A stretch of DNA of 43,621 nt from Stenotrophomonas daejeonensis (GTDB lineage Bacteria > Pseudomonadota > Gammaproteobacteria > Xanthomonadales > Xanthomonadaceae): positions 1 through 43,621 of the forward strand of contig NZ_LDJP01000062.1 in assembly GCF_001431505.1 (NCBI RefSeq), written 5' to 3'. A program made the position numbers and the translations under genes. The notes beneath the pieces are model-generated. The model was not told where the DNA came from. It made no database searches and saw nothing but the letters and a program-made list of their open reading frames with translations. Numbering within the stretch: position 1 is the stretch's first letter; every line of letters begins with the position of its first letter. Positions 33,446 through 43,588 of this stretch are shown here, one piece after another.

Positions 33446-33646
33446 TCAGCGGAACGCGCCGGTTTTCAGGGCGCGCTTGATCTTCTGGTCGGTGTGGTAC
33501 TGGCTGACGGCGTAGGCGGCCCAGATCGCGGCCGGCACCCAGCCGATCAGGGTGATCTGCAGGATCAGGCAGACGGTGCCGGCGATCGGCCGACCGATGG
33601 TGAAGAAGGCCAGCCATGGCAGCAGCAGGGCAATCAGCAGGCGCAT
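33446..33646 (-). CDS. YqaE/Pmp3-family small membrane protein
   Basis: A protein of 66 aa with two membrane helices (LLIALLLPWLAFFTIGRPIA and TVCLILQITLIGWVPAAIWA) and a short basic tail (HTDQKIKRALKTG). The motif LPPLAVFL-like start and the W-x-PAAIWAAYAV block mark the Pmp3/UPF0057 family, linked to membrane potential and stress in yeast and of uncertain role in bacteria. It sits between holC (12 bp upstream) and valS (33 bp downstream) and is probably part of the pepA-holC-valS unit. Confidence 0.93.
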   Translation of the reverse strand: MRLLIALLLPWLAFFTIGRPIAGTVCLILQITLIGWVPAAIWAAYAVSQYHTDQKIKRALKTGAFR

Positions 33647-33658
33647 GGGCGTCGTCCT

Positions 33659-34087
33659 TTACATGTCATGTTTGTTGAGCGCGTAGCCGGCGGCCTTGTA
33701 CTGGCGCCAGCGCTCGCGCAGCGGTTCGCGCGCGGACGGGTCGGCCGGCACCACTTCCAGCACCCGCTCGCAGGCGCCGAGGTGCGGCTCGTCACGCAGG
33801 TTGATGACCAGCGGGCGCGTCGGCGCGTCGGTGCCCGGCGTGGCGATCAGCACGATGGCCTCTTCCTCGTCGATGTCCTCGCCGACGATCTGGTGCGGGA
33901 TGTAGGCGTCCGGGTCGAACGACCACAGCAGTTCGTCCAGTTCCTCGGCCTGCGCCGCGTCGCGCGCCAGCACCAGCGTGTACTGGTTGCTGTCGTTGGC
34001 CTTGCGCGCCAGCTCGCAGACCAGCTTCAACGGCTCGGTCAGGAAGCGGGGCTTGGCGATCAGGTAGAAGTCGGCGCGGATGGTCAA
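33659..34087 (-). CDS. holC: DNA polymerase III chi subunit
   Basis: A protein of 142 aa. HolC features are TIRADFYLIAKPRFLTEPLK at the start, VCELARKANDSNQYTLVLAR DAAQAEELDELLWSFDPDAYIPH and the C-terminal LGACERVLEVVPADPSAREP LRERWRQYKAAGYALNKHDM. Chi contacts SSB and, with psi, tethers the clamp loader. I chose the TTG at 34087 because it gives the family length; the GTG at 34126 would prepend residues (LSFPVSRSRFPT) encoded by a GGGAACG repeat read on its pyrimidine strand. The repeat has apparently replaced the normal ribosome-site region, as no purine-rich site precedes either start. Translation may depend on coupling to pepA. Confidence 0.88.
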   Translation of the reverse strand: MTIRADFYLIAKPRFLTEPLKLVCELARKANDSNQYTLVLARDAAQAEELDELLWSFDPDAYIPHQIVGEDIDEEEAIVLIATPGTDAPTRPLVINLRDEPHLGACERVLEVVPADPSAREPLRERWRQYKAAGYALNKHDM

Positions 34088-34088
34088 G

Positions 34089-34196
34089 GTGGGGAACCGG
34101 GAACGGGAAACAGGGAATGAAAGCACAAGGGTGAGGTTGGGGAACCGGCGCGGGGAACTTTCATTCCCCGTTCCCTGTTCCCCATTCCCCGCTTCA
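34089..34196. repeat. Inverted pair of GGGAACG repeats between pepA and holC
   Basis: The plus strand has GGGGAACCGGGAACGGGAAA and on to GGGAATGAAAG (34092-34122); the minus strand has GGGGAATGGGGAACAGGGAA and on to GGGAATGAAAG (34190-34158). About 35 bp lie between. The pepA stop (34196-34194) touches one copy and the holC start touches the other. Confidence 0.75.
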
Positions 34197-35681
34197 AGCC
34201 ACCCTATCGAGCAGCCACTGCGCCAGCAGGCCCACCGGGCGGCCCGTGGCCATGCCGCGCTTGCCCTCGTCGCTGGCGACGCCGGCGATGTCCAGGTGCG
34301 CCCAGCGCTGGCCTTCGGCGAAGCGCGACAGGAAGCAGCCGGCGGTGATCGCGCCGGCCCAGCGGCCGCCGATGTTGTAGACGTCGGCGAAGCTCGAATC
34401 CAGCATCGGCTGGTACTCGTCCCACAGCGGCAGGCGCCAGGCGCGGTCGAACACGTGCTCGCCGGCGGCCAGCAGTTCGTTGGCCAGGTCGTCGTGCTTG
34501 CTCATCAGGCCGGCGGTCTGGTGGCCCAGCGCGACCATGCACGCGCCGGTCAGGGTCGCCACGTCGATCAGGGCCTGTGGCTCGAAGCGCTGCGCATAGG
34601 TCAGCGCGTCGCACAGGATCAGGCGGCCCTCGGCGTCGGTATTGCCGACCTCGATGGTCTTGCCGGACATGGAGGTGATGACGTCCGACGGGCGGTAGGC
34701 GTTGCCGTCGATGGCGTTCTCCACCGCCGGCACCACCACAACCAGGTTCAGCGGCAGCTTCGCCTTGACCGCGGCGACGAAGGTACCGATGACGTTGGCG
34801 CCGCCGCACATGTCGTACTTCATCTCCTCGATGCCGCCCTGCGTCTTCAGATTGACGCCGCCGGTGTCGAAGGTGATGCCCTTGCCGACCAGCACGTAGG
34901 GCTTGGCGTCGGCGCCGCCGGCCTGCGGCAGGCCGGTCCACTTCAGCACCACCAGCTTCGGCCGGTTGGCCGAGCCACGGGCGACGGCCAGCAGCGAGCC
35001 CATGCCGAGCGCTTCCATCTGCTGCTCGTCGAGGATCTCGGCCTCGGCGCCGTCGTGTTCGGCGGCGAACTTGACCGAGGAGGTGGCCAGGTAGGCCGGG
35101 GTGCACAGGTTCGGCGGCAGGTTGCCCAGCTCGCGGGCGTACTCGACGCCGGCGGCGATGGCTTGGCCCTGCGCCAGTGCGGTTTCGTCGCTGCCGTGGA
35201 TCGCCAGCGTTTCCAGCCCCGGCGCCTCGGGCTTCTTCTTGCCCAGCGTGGCGGTGTAGCGGTAGCTGGCGTGGTTGGCGGCGATCACCGCCTGGCGGAT
35301 GTTCCAGGCCGCGTCGCGGCCGGCGACCGCCAGCTCGGACAGGGTGAACAGCGCGCTGCGGGTCGCCCCGGTCCTGAGCGCGCGGGCGGCGTCGCCCACC
35401 GCCTTGAGGTACTGCGCCACGCCGAACTTGGCCGCCTCGCCCAAGCCGAGCACCAGCACGCGCGGGGCGGTGACGCCCGGCAGGTCGTGCAGCAGCGCGG
35501 TGTTGCCGGTCTTGCCACCGACGTCGCCGCGCTCCACCAGCGCCGCGATGCGACCGCCGCAAGCGGTATCCAGCGCCTGCGCGGCCGGCGACAGCGACTT
35601 GTCGGAGAAGGCGCCGACGACGATGCAGTCGAAGCCGGCGTTGGCCGGGGCGGCGTGGTTCAGGGTGAATTGCAGAGCCAT
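34194..35681 (-). CDS. pepA: Leucyl aminopeptidase (cytosol aminopeptidase, M17)
   Basis: A protein of 495 aa. Catalytic blocks near residues 270-360 are [40 protein letters not shown] and the M17 signature [14 protein letters not shown], providing the two-metal ligands (Lys, Asp, Asp, Asp, Glu). Downstream [20 protein letters not shown] and [20 protein letters not shown] complete the domain. The N-terminal regulatory half includes [20 protein letters not shown]. In E. coli PepA also binds DNA. Start at 35681 (MALQFTLNH). Divergent from lptF with 103 bp between the starts. Minus-strand TTGTAC and TCTGAT might form a promoter with a very short leader, but this is weak. Confidence 0.97.
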   Translation of the reverse strand: MALQFTLNHAAPANAGFDCIVVGAFSDKSLSPAAQALDTACGGRIAALVERGDVGGKTGNTALLHDLPGVTAPRVLVLGLGEAAKFGVAQYLKAVGDAARALRTGATRSALFTLSELAVAGRDAAWNIRQAVIAANHASYRYTATLGKKKPEAPGLETLAIHGSDETALAQGQAIAAGVEYARELGNLPPNLCTPAYLATSSVKFAAEHDGAEAEILDEQQMEALGMGSLLAVARGSANRPKLVVLKWTGLPQAGGADAKPYVLVGKGITFDTGGVNLKTQGGIEEMKYDMCGGANVIGTFVAAVKAKLPLNLVVVVPAVENAIDGNAYRPSDVITSMSGKTIEVGNTDAEGRLILCDALTYAQRFEPQALIDVATLTGACMVALGHQTAGLMSKHDDLANELLAAGEHVFDRAWRLPLWDEYQPMLDSSFADVYNIGGRWAGAITAGCFLSRFAEGQRWAHLDIAGVASDEGKRGMATGRPVGLLAQWLLDRVA

Positions 35682-35784
35682 TGATCAGATTCCATTGCCA
35701 AATCCGTACAATCGCGGACTGTTTCCCCCGACCAACCGGCCGGGCGCGCCGCGAACGAAACCGGGAGTTTAAACCACCGCCCCC

Positions 35785-36870
35785 ATGTCCAAGCTTGACC
35801 GCTACCTGCTGAGCGACTTCGTCCAGAGCTTCCTGGCCACCCTGACCGTGCTGCTGGTGGTGAGCGTGGGCGGGGTGCTGGTGGACATCCTCGGCCGCAT
35901 CGCCGATGGCCGCCTGCCCGCCGGCCTGCTGCTGTCGCAGCTGGGCCTGCAGTTCATCGTCTACCTGCCGATCATCCTGCCGCTGGCGCTGCTGCTGGGG
36001 CTGGCGCTGGCCATCGCCCGGCTGTACCGCGACTCGGAGATGGCGGTGCTGACCGCGGTGGGCGTCGGCCCGAAGCGGCTGCTGCGGCCGATCCTGATGC
36101 TGGTGGTCCCGGTGGTGGCGGTGATCGGCGCCTGCTCGCTGTGGCTGGGGCCGTGGGCCGACCGCGCCGCCGAGACGATGGTCGAGAACGCCAGCCGCAG
36201 CGTGGTGGTGGCCGGGCTGGAGCCGGGCAAGTTCACCCAGCTGTCCGGCGGCGGCATCGTCTACCTGTCCTCGCTCAGCGAGGACGGCACGGCGCTGGGC
36301 AAGATCTTCATGCAGCGGCAGAAGGACGGGCGCATCGACGTGGTCACCGCCAACCGCGGCTCCATGTTCTTCGAGGGCGAGCGCCAGCGCTTCCTGCGGC
36401 TGGAGGACGGCTACCGGCTGGAAGGCCCGGCCGATGGCGGACTGGACTACCGGCTGATGCGCTACGCCAGCAACGAGGTGGCCCTGCCCGACCGTGACGA
36501 GCCGCGCAACCAGGACGACCCGGAGATGCTGCCGACCACGCGCCTGTTCGGCGACGAGCGCCCGGCGGCGCAGGCGCAGCTGCACTGGCGCATCACTCCG
36601 CCGCTGCTGGCGCTGGGCTTTGCCCTGCTGACCCTGCCATTGGCGCGCAGCGCGCCGCGGCAGCAGCGCTACGGCAGCATCATGCTGGCCTTCCTGGCCT
36701 ACGTGGTGGGCGTCAGCATGATGATCAGCGGCCGGCAATGGCTGGCGACCGGCAAGCTGCCGCCGGAGGCCGGGATGTGGTGGTTGACGCTGCCGTTGCT
36801 GGCATTGGCGACCTGGCTGTACTTCCGCGACGGCCGCCTGCGCCGCCGCCGCGCGAGGGCCGGTGCATGA
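35785..36870 (+). CDS. lptF: LPS export ABC transporter permease LptF
   Basis: A protein of 361 aa. It pairs with LptG and LptB to extract lipopolysaccharide from the inner membrane. N-terminal helices begin with SKLDRYLLSDFVQSFLATLT and VLLVVSVGGVLVDILGRIAD; the coupling region LYRDSEMAVLTAVGVGPKRL carries the family's E-M-x-x-L motif. A periplasmic beta-jellyroll follows (about 130-265: FTQLSGGGIVYLSSLSEDGT), and C-terminal helices (PPLLALGFALLTLPLARSAP) close the molecule. The stop overlaps the lptG start (ATGA). Upstream, TACAAT at 35707-35712 could be a -10, but no good -35 is placed correctly. Confidence 0.95.
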   Translation: MSKLDRYLLSDFVQSFLATLTVLLVVSVGGVLVDILGRIADGRLPAGLLLSQLGLQFIVYLPIILPLALLLGLALAIARLYRDSEMAVLTAVGVGPKRLLRPILMLVVPVVAVIGACSLWLGPWADRAAETMVENASRSVVVAGLEPGKFTQLSGGGIVYLSSLSEDGTALGKIFMQRQKDGRIDVVTANRGSMFFEGERQRFLRLEDGYRLEGPADGGLDYRLMRYASNEVALPDRDEPRNQDDPEMLPTTRLFGDERPAAQAQLHWRITPPLLALGFALLTLPLARSAPRQQRYGSIMLAFLAYVVGVSMMISGRQWLATGKLPPEAGMWWLTLPLLALATWLYFRDGRLRRRRARAGA

Positions 36871-37973
36871 GGCTGGCCCCGCGCATCCACGACCTCTACG
36901 TCGGCCGCAACGTGCTGGCCACCGTGCTGGTGGTCTGGCTGGTGCTGCTGGGGCTGGACGCGACCCTGGCGCTGTCCGGCGAGGCCAAGAACATCGGCAC
37001 CGGCAGCTACACCTTCGGCCATGCCGTGGCATGGACCGCCTATACCGTCCCGCGCCGGGCCTACACGCTGTTCCCGATGGCGGCGGTGATCGGCGCGCTG
37101 ATGGGGCTGGGGCAGCTGGCGGCGACCTCGGAGTTGACCGCGCTGCGCGCGGTCGGCCTGTCGCGGCGGCGCATCGCGCTTTCGGTGGCCATCGCGCTGT
37201 CGCTGCTGACCGCGATGATGGTGGTCAACGGGGAGACCCTGGCGCCGTGGGCGCAGGAAAAGGCCGACCTGCTCAAGGGCAGCGCCAAGTACGAGACCGA
37301 CATGGCGGTGGCCCGCTATTCGGGCCTGTGGGCGCGCGAGGGCAACACCTTCCTCAATGCGCAGACCGGCGAGGAACAAGTGGATGAAGGCGGCAGGAGC
37401 CGCCTGCTGCTGCACGACGTGCGCCTGTACCGGCTGGATGCCGACGGCCGCCTGGCGAGCCTGACCCATGCCGCCACCGCACGGCACGACGCCAATGGCT
37501 GGACGCTGGAGCAGGTGCGCCACGACCGTTTCGGCGAACGTTCGGCGACGCGGCAGGCGGTGGCCAGCGAGCGCTGGGATTCGCAGCTGGACGCCGCCGC
37601 GCTGGCTTCCGGGCTGGTCAAGCCGCGCAGCCTGAGCGCCACCGAACTGCGCAGCAACATCGAATACCGCAAGCGCAACGGCCTGGATGCGCGCGATTAC
37701 GAGGACACCTACTGGAGCCGCTGGTTCTACCCGCTCAACGTGCTGGCGCTGTGCCTGGCGGCGGTGCCGTTCGCGTTCGGCTCGCTGCGCAGCGGCGGCA
37801 TGGGCAAGCGCCTGTTCCTGGGCATGCTGTTCGCGCTGGGCTTCCTGCTGCTGCAGATGTTCTTCGGGCGCATGGCCGGCGCGTTGAAGTTCGACTACCG
37901 CATCGCCTATGCGTTGCCGCCGATCGTGATGCTGGCCGTGTCCGGGTGGCTGTTCCGGCGGCGCTCGAGCTGA
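36867..37973 (+). CDS. lptG: LPS export ABC transporter permease LptG
   Basis: A protein of 368 aa, paralogous to LptF. Start MRLAPRIHDLYVGRNVLATV leads into the first helix VLVVWLVLLGLDATLALSGE, then YTLFPMAAVIGALMGLGQLA and the coupling helix SELTALRAVGLSRRRIALSV. A periplasmic jellyroll spans about 130-270 (GNTFLNAQTGEEQVDEGGRS), followed by LSATELRSNIEYRKRNGLDA and C-terminal helices (FYPLNVLALCLAAVPFAFGS, FALGFLLLQMFFGRMAGALK). Translationally coupled to lptF. A large palindrome lies 18 bp past the stop, between it and the convergent RDD gene. Confidence 0.95.
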   Translation: MRLAPRIHDLYVGRNVLATVLVVWLVLLGLDATLALSGEAKNIGTGSYTFGHAVAWTAYTVPRRAYTLFPMAAVIGALMGLGQLAATSELTALRAVGLSRRRIALSVAIALSLLTAMMVVNGETLAPWAQEKADLLKGSAKYETDMAVARYSGLWAREGNTFLNAQTGEEQVDEGGRSRLLLHDVRLYRLDADGRLASLTHAATARHDANGWTLEQVRHDRFGERSATRQAVASERWDSQLDAAALASGLVKPRSLSATELRSNIEYRKRNGLDARDYEDTYWSRWFYPLNVLALCLAAVPFAFGSLRSGGMGKRLFLGMLFALGFLLLQMFFGRMAGALKFDYRIAYALPPIVMLAVSGWLFRRRSS

Positions 37974-37990
37974 CGAACCCGCATATTGTT

Positions 37991-38058
37991 GCAGGAGCGA
38001 CGTGAGTCGCGACCGAAGCTTTCCCGGGAAAGCCCATCGCGACTCACGTCGCTCCTGC
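37991..38058. repeat. Large palindrome, GGAGCGAC family
   Basis: GCAGGAGCGACGTGAGTCGC at the left, inverse at the right, loop with GAAGCTTTCCCGGGAAAGCC. Between convergent lptG and the RDD gene. Confidence 0.9.
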
Positions 38059-38072
38059 GAAAGCCCGCAAGG

Positions 38073-38546
38073 TCAATCTTCCTTGGGTATGCGCACCAAC
38101 CGGGTTCCGCTGAACCGGTCATGCCACGTCAGCCTGTCACGGTCGAACAGCGCCCACCAGAACCCCAGCCCGCCGCACAGCAGCGACAGCGTGCCCATCG
38201 CGTAGCGCTTCCACAGCATGGCCCGCGTCGGCACCTGCCCGCCCGCCGCGCGCAGTTGCAGGCGCCAGGGGCGCATGCCCAGGGTCTGGCCGCCGAGCCT
38301 CCAGCTGAAGGTGGCGTACAGCCCGCTCGCCACCCAGCAGCACAGCCACAGCAGCCAGCCCAACAGGCTGTAGGGGGCGATGTTGTGGTGGGTATCGCCC
38401 CCGTTCACGGCCACGTCCAGCAGCACGAACGGCACCGCGACGAGCATCCACAGGGCCAGCGACGGCCAGAAATCGTAGAACAGCGACAGCAGGCGCCGGA
38501 CCAGCAGCGGCGAGGGGCACGGGGCGGAAAGGGATGAGTCGGTCAT
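38073..38546 (-). CDS. RDD family membrane protein
   Basis: A protein of 157 aa. The RDD-type start LLVRRLLSLFYDFWPSLALW (R-x-x-S-x-x-x-D variant) is followed by helices MLVAVPFVLLDVAVNG and LLGWLLWLCCWVASGLYATF, then the motif SWRLGGQTLGMRPWRLQLRA and a third helix near LWKRYAMGTLSLLCGGLGFW, ending in DRDRLTWHDRFSGTRLVRIP, which is typical of the family (QS-x-HD-x-x-S-x-T). Function is unknown; transport or channel roles have been suggested for some members. It is convergent with lptG and divergent from the DsbC-type gene (100 bp between starts). Confidence 0.92.
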   Translation of the reverse strand: MTDSSLSAPCPSPLLVRRLLSLFYDFWPSLALWMLVAVPFVLLDVAVNGGDTHHNIAPYSLLGWLLWLCCWVASGLYATFSWRLGGQTLGMRPWRLQLRAAGGQVPTRAMLWKRYAMGTLSLLCGGLGFWWALFDRDRLTWHDRFSGTRLVRIPKED

Positions 38547-38646
38547 CGCGCGAGGATAAGGCTTTCGCGCGCCAGCGATGAACGGTGGGCCGTCCCGTCA
38601 CCCGCGGTATGCGAGAATCCGCCGGTTCCTCCACCGTGGGTTGCCG

Positions 38647-39423
38647 ATGTTCCGTCTTGCCATTGCCGCGCTGCTGGGCGCGATCAGTCTTTCCGCCTGC
38701 GCGCAGCAGCCCGCATCCCCCGTGGCCGGGGCCACCGCGCCGGCCGCCGACAGCGCCGCCGACAAGCGCGTGCGCGAGGCCCTCAAGCAGCTGGACCCGA
38801 ACTTCGCGCCGGACTACATCGGCGCCGCGCCGTTCCCCGGCTTCCGCGAGGTGGTGGTGTCCGGGCAGGTGCTGTATGTCACCGACGACGGCCGCTACCT
38901 GATGCAGTCCCAGCCCTACGACATCGAGAAGCGGGCGATGGCCACCAGCACCGGCCTGCTGGCCCACCGCCGCACGCTGCTGGCCTCGCTGCCGCACGCC
39001 GACCGCATCGTGTTCGCGCCGCCGAACGCCAAGTACACCATCAGCGTGTTCACTGACATCGAGTGCGGCTACTGCCGCAAGCTGCACCAGGACATCGCCG
39101 AGCTGAACCGGCAGGGCATCGCGGTCGAGTACCTCGCTTTCCCGCGCATGGGCCTGGGCAGCAAGGACTACACCGACATGATCTCGGTCTGGTGCGCCGA
39201 CGACCGCAAGGCGGCGCTGACCGCCGCCAAGGCCGACCGGCCGGTGGCGGCGAAGTCCTGCACCAACCCGGTGGCGATGCAGTACAACGTCGGCCAGCAG
39301 CTGGGCATCAGCGGTACCCCGGCGATCTTCGCCGCCGATGGCTCGCAGCTGGGCGGCTACCTGCCGCCGGCGCAGCTCAAGGCGGCGCTGGAGCGCCTGC
39401 CCGGCGCGGCCGGCAGCCCCTGA
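38647..39423 (+). CDS. dsbC: DsbC-family thiol:disulfide interchange lipoprotein
   Basis: A protein of 258 aa. The signal [17 protein letters not shown] ends in a lipobox (LSAC, Cys18), so it may be membrane anchored, unlike soluble E. coli DsbC. An N-terminal dimerisation domain follows ([40 protein letters not shown]). The thioredoxin-fold domain has the active site C140-G-Y-C143 in [16 protein letters not shown], a cis-Pro loop GTPAIF (Pro225) and a second pair Cys183/Cys205. It isomerises wrong disulfides in the periplasm. ATG 38647 is set by the signal peptide. Terminator follows at 39479-39503. Confidence 0.92.
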   Translation: MFRLAIAALLGAISLSACAQQPASPVAGATAPAADSAADKRVREALKQLDPNFAPDYIGAAPFPGFREVVVSGQVLYVTDDGRYLMQSQPYDIEKRAMATSTGLLAHRRTLLASLPHADRIVFAPPNAKYTISVFTDIECGYCRKLHQDIAELNRQGIAVEYLAFPRMGLGSKDYTDMISVWCADDRKAALTAAKADRPVAAKSCTNPVAMQYNVGQQLGISGTPAIFAADGSQLGGYLPPAQLKAALERLPGAAGSP

Positions 39424-39478
39424 ACCGGGAAACGGCGGCCGCGGCCGCCGTCCCGCGGACCATCGACGGGTAATGCCG

Positions 39479-39503
39479 AAAGCCGCCTCTGGCGGCTTTT
39501 CCG
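39479..39503 (+). terminator. Intrinsic terminator after the DsbC-type gene
   Basis: AAAGCCGCC (39479-39487), TCT loop, GGCGGCTTT (39491-39499), then T and CC. The T tract is short. Confidence 0.75.
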
Positions 39504-39566
39504 TTCCCGGCGGGACCGCGGGGAACCAGCGCCGGCCGGTTCCAGCCTGCGGCGCCGGCTCCGGTT

Positions 39567-39572
39567 ACAATG
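39567..39572 (+). promoter_or_regulatory. Possible -10 of purL
   Basis: TACAAT in cggttacaatggcgag, 33 bases before the purL start. A -35 is not clear (TTCCAG at 39541 is 20 bp away). No purine riboswitch was recognised in the short leader. Confidence 0.35.
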
Positions 39573-39604
39573 GCGAGCCAACTCCCACCATTGGTCTCCC
39601 GGAC

Positions 39605-42600
39605 ATGATCGTCCTCGAGGGCGCAGCCGCCCTTTCGCCGTTCCGCCGCGAACGTCTTGAATCCCGCCTGCAGTCCATCGCCGCCGATCTGCGCATCACC
39701 GGGGCCTGGCACGTCTATTTCACCCGGGCCGCCGACGTGGCGGCCGTCGACCAGACCACGCTCGGCCGCATCCTGCAGGGCCAGCCGCAGCCGGCCGAAC
39801 GCGCCGCCGACGCGGTGTCGCGCTACGTGGTGCCGCGGCTAGGCACCTTGTCGCCGTGGTCGAGCAAGGCCACCGAGCTGGTGCGCGGCGCCGGCCTGCC
39901 GATCCAGCGCGTGGAGCGCGGTACCCGCATCGACCTGACGGGCTGGCCCGCCGACCCGGGCCAGCAGGCTGCCGTCGCCAAGCTGCTGCACGACCCGATG
40001 ACCCAGTCGCTGCTGGCCGATATCGCCCAAGCGCAGGCGCTGTTCGACAGCCCGCCGCGCAAACCGCTGGAGCGCATCGCACTGGCCGACCTGGAAAGCG
40101 CCAACAAGCGCCTCGGGCTGGCGTTGGCCGAGGACGAGATCGACTACCTGCGCACGCGCTATGGCGAACTGGGCCGCGACCCGTCCGACGTCGAGCTGAT
40201 GATGTTCGCGCAGGCCAATTCCGAGCACTGCCGGCACAAGATCTTCAACGCCAGCTGGAGCATAGACGGGCAGGCGCAGGACCGTTCGCTGTTCCGCATG
40301 ATCAAGCACACCCACCAGCAGACCCCGCAGCACACGCTGAGCGCCTACAGCGACAACGCGGCGGTGATCGAGGGCGAGCCGGCCGCGCGCTACCGCCCCG
40401 ATCCGGCCACCGGCCAATACCGCAGCGAAGCGGTGGTGCCCAGCGCCTTCCAGATCAAGGTGGAAACCCACAACCACCCGACCGCGATCGCGCCGTTCCC
40501 CGGCGCCTCGACCGGTGCAGGCGGCGAAATCCGCGACGAAGGCGCCACCGGCCGCGGCGGCAAGCCCAAGGCCGGCCTGACCGGTTTCTCGGTGTCGCAC
40601 CTGCGCATCCCCACGCTGCCGCAGCCGTGGGAAGCGCCGCGCGCGCTGAACCCGCGCATGGCCCCGGCGCTGGACATCATGCTCGACGGCCCGCTCGGCG
40701 GCGCCGCATTCAACAACGAGTTCGGCCGCCCGAACCTGCTGGGCTACTTCCGCAGCTTCGAGCTGCCGGAGGGTGAGATCACCCGCGCCTACGACAAGCC
40801 GATCATGCTCGCCGGCGGCCTCGGCGCCATCGACCGCGTGCAGGTGGACAAGCTGAAACTGCAGGATGGCGACGTCGTCATCGTGCTCGGCGGCCCGGCG
40901 ATGCTGATCGGCCTGGGCGGTGGCGCCGCCTCGTCGGTGGCCTCGGGCGAGAGCGCCGAGGACCTGGATTTCGCCAGCGTGCAGCGCGACAACCCGGAGA
41001 TGGAGCGCCGCTGCCAGGAAGTCATCGACCGCTGCGTGGCGATGGGCGAAGGCAACCCGATCAAGTTCTTCCACGACGTCGGTGCCGGTGGCCTGTCCAA
41101 CGCGATCCCGGAACTGCTGCACGACTCGGGCGTGGGCGGCGTGATCGACCTGGGCAAGGTGCCGACCGACGACCCCTCGCTGTCGCCGCTGGAGCTGTGG
41201 TGCAACGAATCGCAGGAGCGCTACGTGCTCGGCATCCCGGCCGAACGGCTGGACGAGTTCGCCGCGCTCTGCGCGCGCGAGCGCTGCCCGTTCGCCGCGG
41301 TCGGCGTGGCTACTGCCGAAGAGCAGTTGGTGGTCGCTTATGGCGCGACGCCGGGCAACGTCCCCGCCGATGCGCCGATTAACCTGCCGATGGACGTGCT
41401 GTTCGGCAAGGCGCCGAAGATGCACCGCGACACCGCGCACCCGGCCGCACCGCGCTGGTCGCAGCTGAAGACCGCCGGCATCGACCTGCGCGAGGCCGGC
41501 CTGCGCGTGCTCGCGCACCCGACCGTGGCGGCCAAGAATTTCCTCGTCACCATCGGCGACCGCAGCGTCGGCGGCCTGACCGCGCGCGAGCAGATGATCG
41601 GCCCGTGGCAGCTGCCGATGGCCGACGTCGCCATCACCCTGGCCGGTTTCGACACCCATGCTGGCGAGGCGATGGCCATTGGCGAACGCACCCCGCTGGC
41701 GCTGCTCGACGCCGCCGCCTCGGCGCGCATGGCCGTGGGCGAAGCGATCACCAACCTGTGCGCCGCGCCGGTGGCGGCGCTGGACACGGTGAAGCTGTCG
41801 GCCAACTGGATGGCCGCTTGCGGCCACGGTGGCGAGGACGCGCTGCTGTACGACGCGGTGAAGGCCGTGGGCATGGAGCTGTGCCCGGCGCTGGACATCA
41901 GCATCCCGGTGGGCAAGGACTCGCTGTCGATGCAGGCGCAGTGGCAGGCCGATGGCATGACCGAAAAGTCGGTGTCGCCGGTGTCGCTGGTGATCTCCGC
42001 GTTCGCACCGGTGGTCGATGCGCGCCGGCAGCTCACGCCGCTGCTCGACCGCGAGGCCGACAGCGAGCTGTGGCTGATCGGCCTCGGCGGCGGCAAGCAA
42101 CGGCTGGGCGGTTCGATTCTCGCGCAGACCCAGGCCGACCATTCGCCGCTGCCGGCGTTCGGCGGCGAAGTACCGGACCTGGACGATCCCGAGCGCCTGC
42201 GTGCGTTCTTCGAGCTGATCCGCGATGCGCGCGAAGCCGGCCTGCTGCTGGCCTACCACGACCGCAGCGATGGCGGTGCCTTCGCCGCGCTGTGCGAGAT
42301 GGCCTTCGCCTCGCGCCGCGGCCTGGATATCGTGCTCGATGCCTGGGGCGACGACCCGTTCCGCAGCCTGTTCAACGAGGAACTGGGCGCGATCGTGCAG
42401 GTCGCCAACGACGACCGCGCCGCCTTCGCCGACCTGGTCGAGCGCCATGCGCTGACCGAATGCGCGCAGCGCATCGCGCGGCCGACCACCGCGCCGGTGG
42501 TGCGCGTGCAACTGGCGGGGGAGAGCCTGGTCGAGTGGCGCTGGGAGGAGCTGTTCGACGCATGGTGGTCGGTGACCCATGCCATGCAGAAGCTGCGCGA

Positions 42601-43486
42601 CAACCCGGAGGCCGCCGAGCAGGAACGCGCCATCGCGCGCGACTTCAACGCGCCGGGGCTGAAGCCGAAGCTGGCGTTCGACCCTTCGGAAGACGTCGCC
42701 GCTCCCTTCATCGCCACGGGTACGCGGCCGAAGGTGGCGATCCTGCGCGAGCAGGGCGTCAACGGCCAGATCGAGATGGCCAACATCTTCGAGCGCGCCG
42801 GCTTCGATGCCTATGACGTGCACATGAGCGACCTGATCGAAGGCCGCGTGCAGCTTGCCGATTTCCGTGGCATTGCTGCGTGCGGTGGTTTCAGCTACGG
42901 CGACGTGCTCGGCGCCGGCCGCGGCTGGGCGACTTCGATCCTCGAACGCCCGGCGCTGCGCGGGCAGTTCGCCGCGTTCTTCGCGCGCCCGGATACCTTC
43001 GCGCTGGGCGTGTGCAACGGCTGCCAGATGATGAGCCAGCTCAAGGACATCATCCCCGGTGCCGAGCACTGGCCGACCTTCCTGCGCAACCGCAGCGAGC
43101 AGTTCGAGGCCCGCACCGCGTTGCTGGAAGTGGTGGAGTCGCCGTCGATCCTGCTGCGCGGCATGGCCGGCTCGCGGCTGCCGGTGGCGGTGGCGCACGG
43201 CGAGGGGCGCGCCGAGTTCGACGGTGCGGTCGATCAGGCCGCTGCGAACATTGCGCTGCGCTACGTCGATGGCGACGGCAAGGTGGCCACGCAGTACCCG
43301 CTGAACCCGAACGGCTCGCCGGACGGCATCACCGGCCTGACCACCCGCGACGGCCGCGTCACCATCCTGATGCCGCACCCCGAGCGCACCCCGCGCAGCA
43401 TCAACCTGAGCTGGGCGCCGCAGGGCTGGGGTGAGGATTCGCCGTGGCTGCGCATGTTCCGCAACGCGCGGGTGTGGTGCGGTTGA
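39605..43486 (+). CDS. purL: Phosphoribosylformylglycinamidine synthase, large single-chain type
   Basis: A protein of 1293 aa, full length for the proteobacterial fused enzyme (E. coli 1295). It catalyses the fourth step of purine synthesis, FGAR to FGAM, with glutamine and ATP. The N-terminal domain is followed by the linker [15 protein letters not shown], the first synthetase half ([40 protein letters not shown]), the second half ([59 protein letters not shown]) and the C-terminal glutaminase: [40 protein letters not shown], catalytic Cys in [11 protein letters not shown], and PHPERTPR. The start ATG 39605 ([17 protein letters not shown]) fits the family; the frame is open upstream. A large palindrome follows the stop. 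Confidence 0.98.
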   Translation: MIVLEGAAALSPFRRERLESRLQSIAADLRITGAWHVYFTRAADVAAVDQTTLGRILQGQPQPAERAADAVSRYVVPRLGTLSPWSSKATELVRGAGLPIQRVERGTRIDLTGWPADPGQQAAVAKLLHDPMTQSLLADIAQAQALFDSPPRKPLERIALADLESANKRLGLALAEDEIDYLRTRYGELGRDPSDVELMMFAQANSEHCRHKIFNASWSIDGQAQDRSLFRMIKHTHQQTPQHTLSAYSDNAAVIEGEPAARYRPDPATGQYRSEAVVPSAFQIKVETHNHPTAIAPFPGASTGAGGEIRDEGATGRGGKPKAGLTGFSVSHLRIPTLPQPWEAPRALNPRMAPALDIMLDGPLGGAAFNNEFGRPNLLGYFRSFELPEGEITRAYDKPIMLAGGLGAIDRVQVDKLKLQDGDVVIVLGGPAMLIGLGGGAASSVASGESAEDLDFASVQRDNPEMERRCQEVIDRCVAMGEGNPIKFFHDVGAGGLSNAIPELLHDSGVGGVIDLGKVPTDDPSLSPLELWCNESQERYVLGIPAERLDEFAALCARERCPFAAVGVATAEEQLVVAYGATPGNVPADAPINLPMDVLFGKAPKMHRDTAHPAAPRWSQLKTAGIDLREAGLRVLAHPTVAAKNFLVTIGDRSVGGLTAREQMIGPWQLPMADVAITLAGFDTHAGEAMAIGERTPLALLDAAASARMAVGEAITNLCAAPVAALDTVKLSANWMAACGHGGEDALLYDAVKAVGMELCPALDISIPVGKDSLSMQAQWQADGMTEKSVSPVSLVISAFAPVVDARRQLTPLLDREADSELWLIGLGGGKQRLGGSILAQTQADHSPLPAFGGEVPDLDDPERLRAFFELIRDAREAGLLLAYHDRSDGGAFAALCEMAFASRRGLDIVLDAWGDDPFRSLFNEELGAIVQVANDDRAAFADLVERHALTECAQRIARPTTAPVVRVQLAGESLVEWRWEELFDAWWSVTHAMQKLRDNPEAAEQERAIARDFNAPGLKPKLAFDPSEDVAAPFIATGTRPKVAILREQGVNGQIEMANIFERAGFDAYDVHMSDLIEGRVQLADFRGIAACGGFSYGDVLGAGRGWATSILERPALRGQFAAFFARPDTFALGVCNGCQMMSQLKDIIPGAEHWPTFLRNRSEQFEARTALLEVVESPSILLRGMAGSRLPVAVAHGEGRAEFDGAVDQAAANIALRYVDGDGKVATQYPLNPNGSPDGITGLTTRDGRVTILMPHPERTPRSINLSWAPQGWGEDSPWLRMFRNARVWCG

Positions 43487-43516
43487 TCCGCACCACCAAT
43501 GACGCGGGAACAACCC

Positions 43517-43588
43517 CTGCAGGAGCGACGCGAGTCGCGACCGGGCTTCACCGGGAAATCCTTGTCGCGACTCGCGTCGCTCCTACAG
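43517..43588. repeat. Large palindrome, GGAGCGAC family
   Basis: CTGCAGGAGCGACGCGAGTC(GCGAC) at the left, inverse at the right ending CTACAG, loop with CGGGCTTCACCGGGAAATCC. Thirty bases after the purL stop; the gene on the other side is outside the window. Nothing else is visible to the window end. Confidence 0.88.

Noticed and set aside
39839..43513. Open frame of 1224 codons on the minus strand across purL
   Set aside because: Shadow of purL with low-complexity composition.
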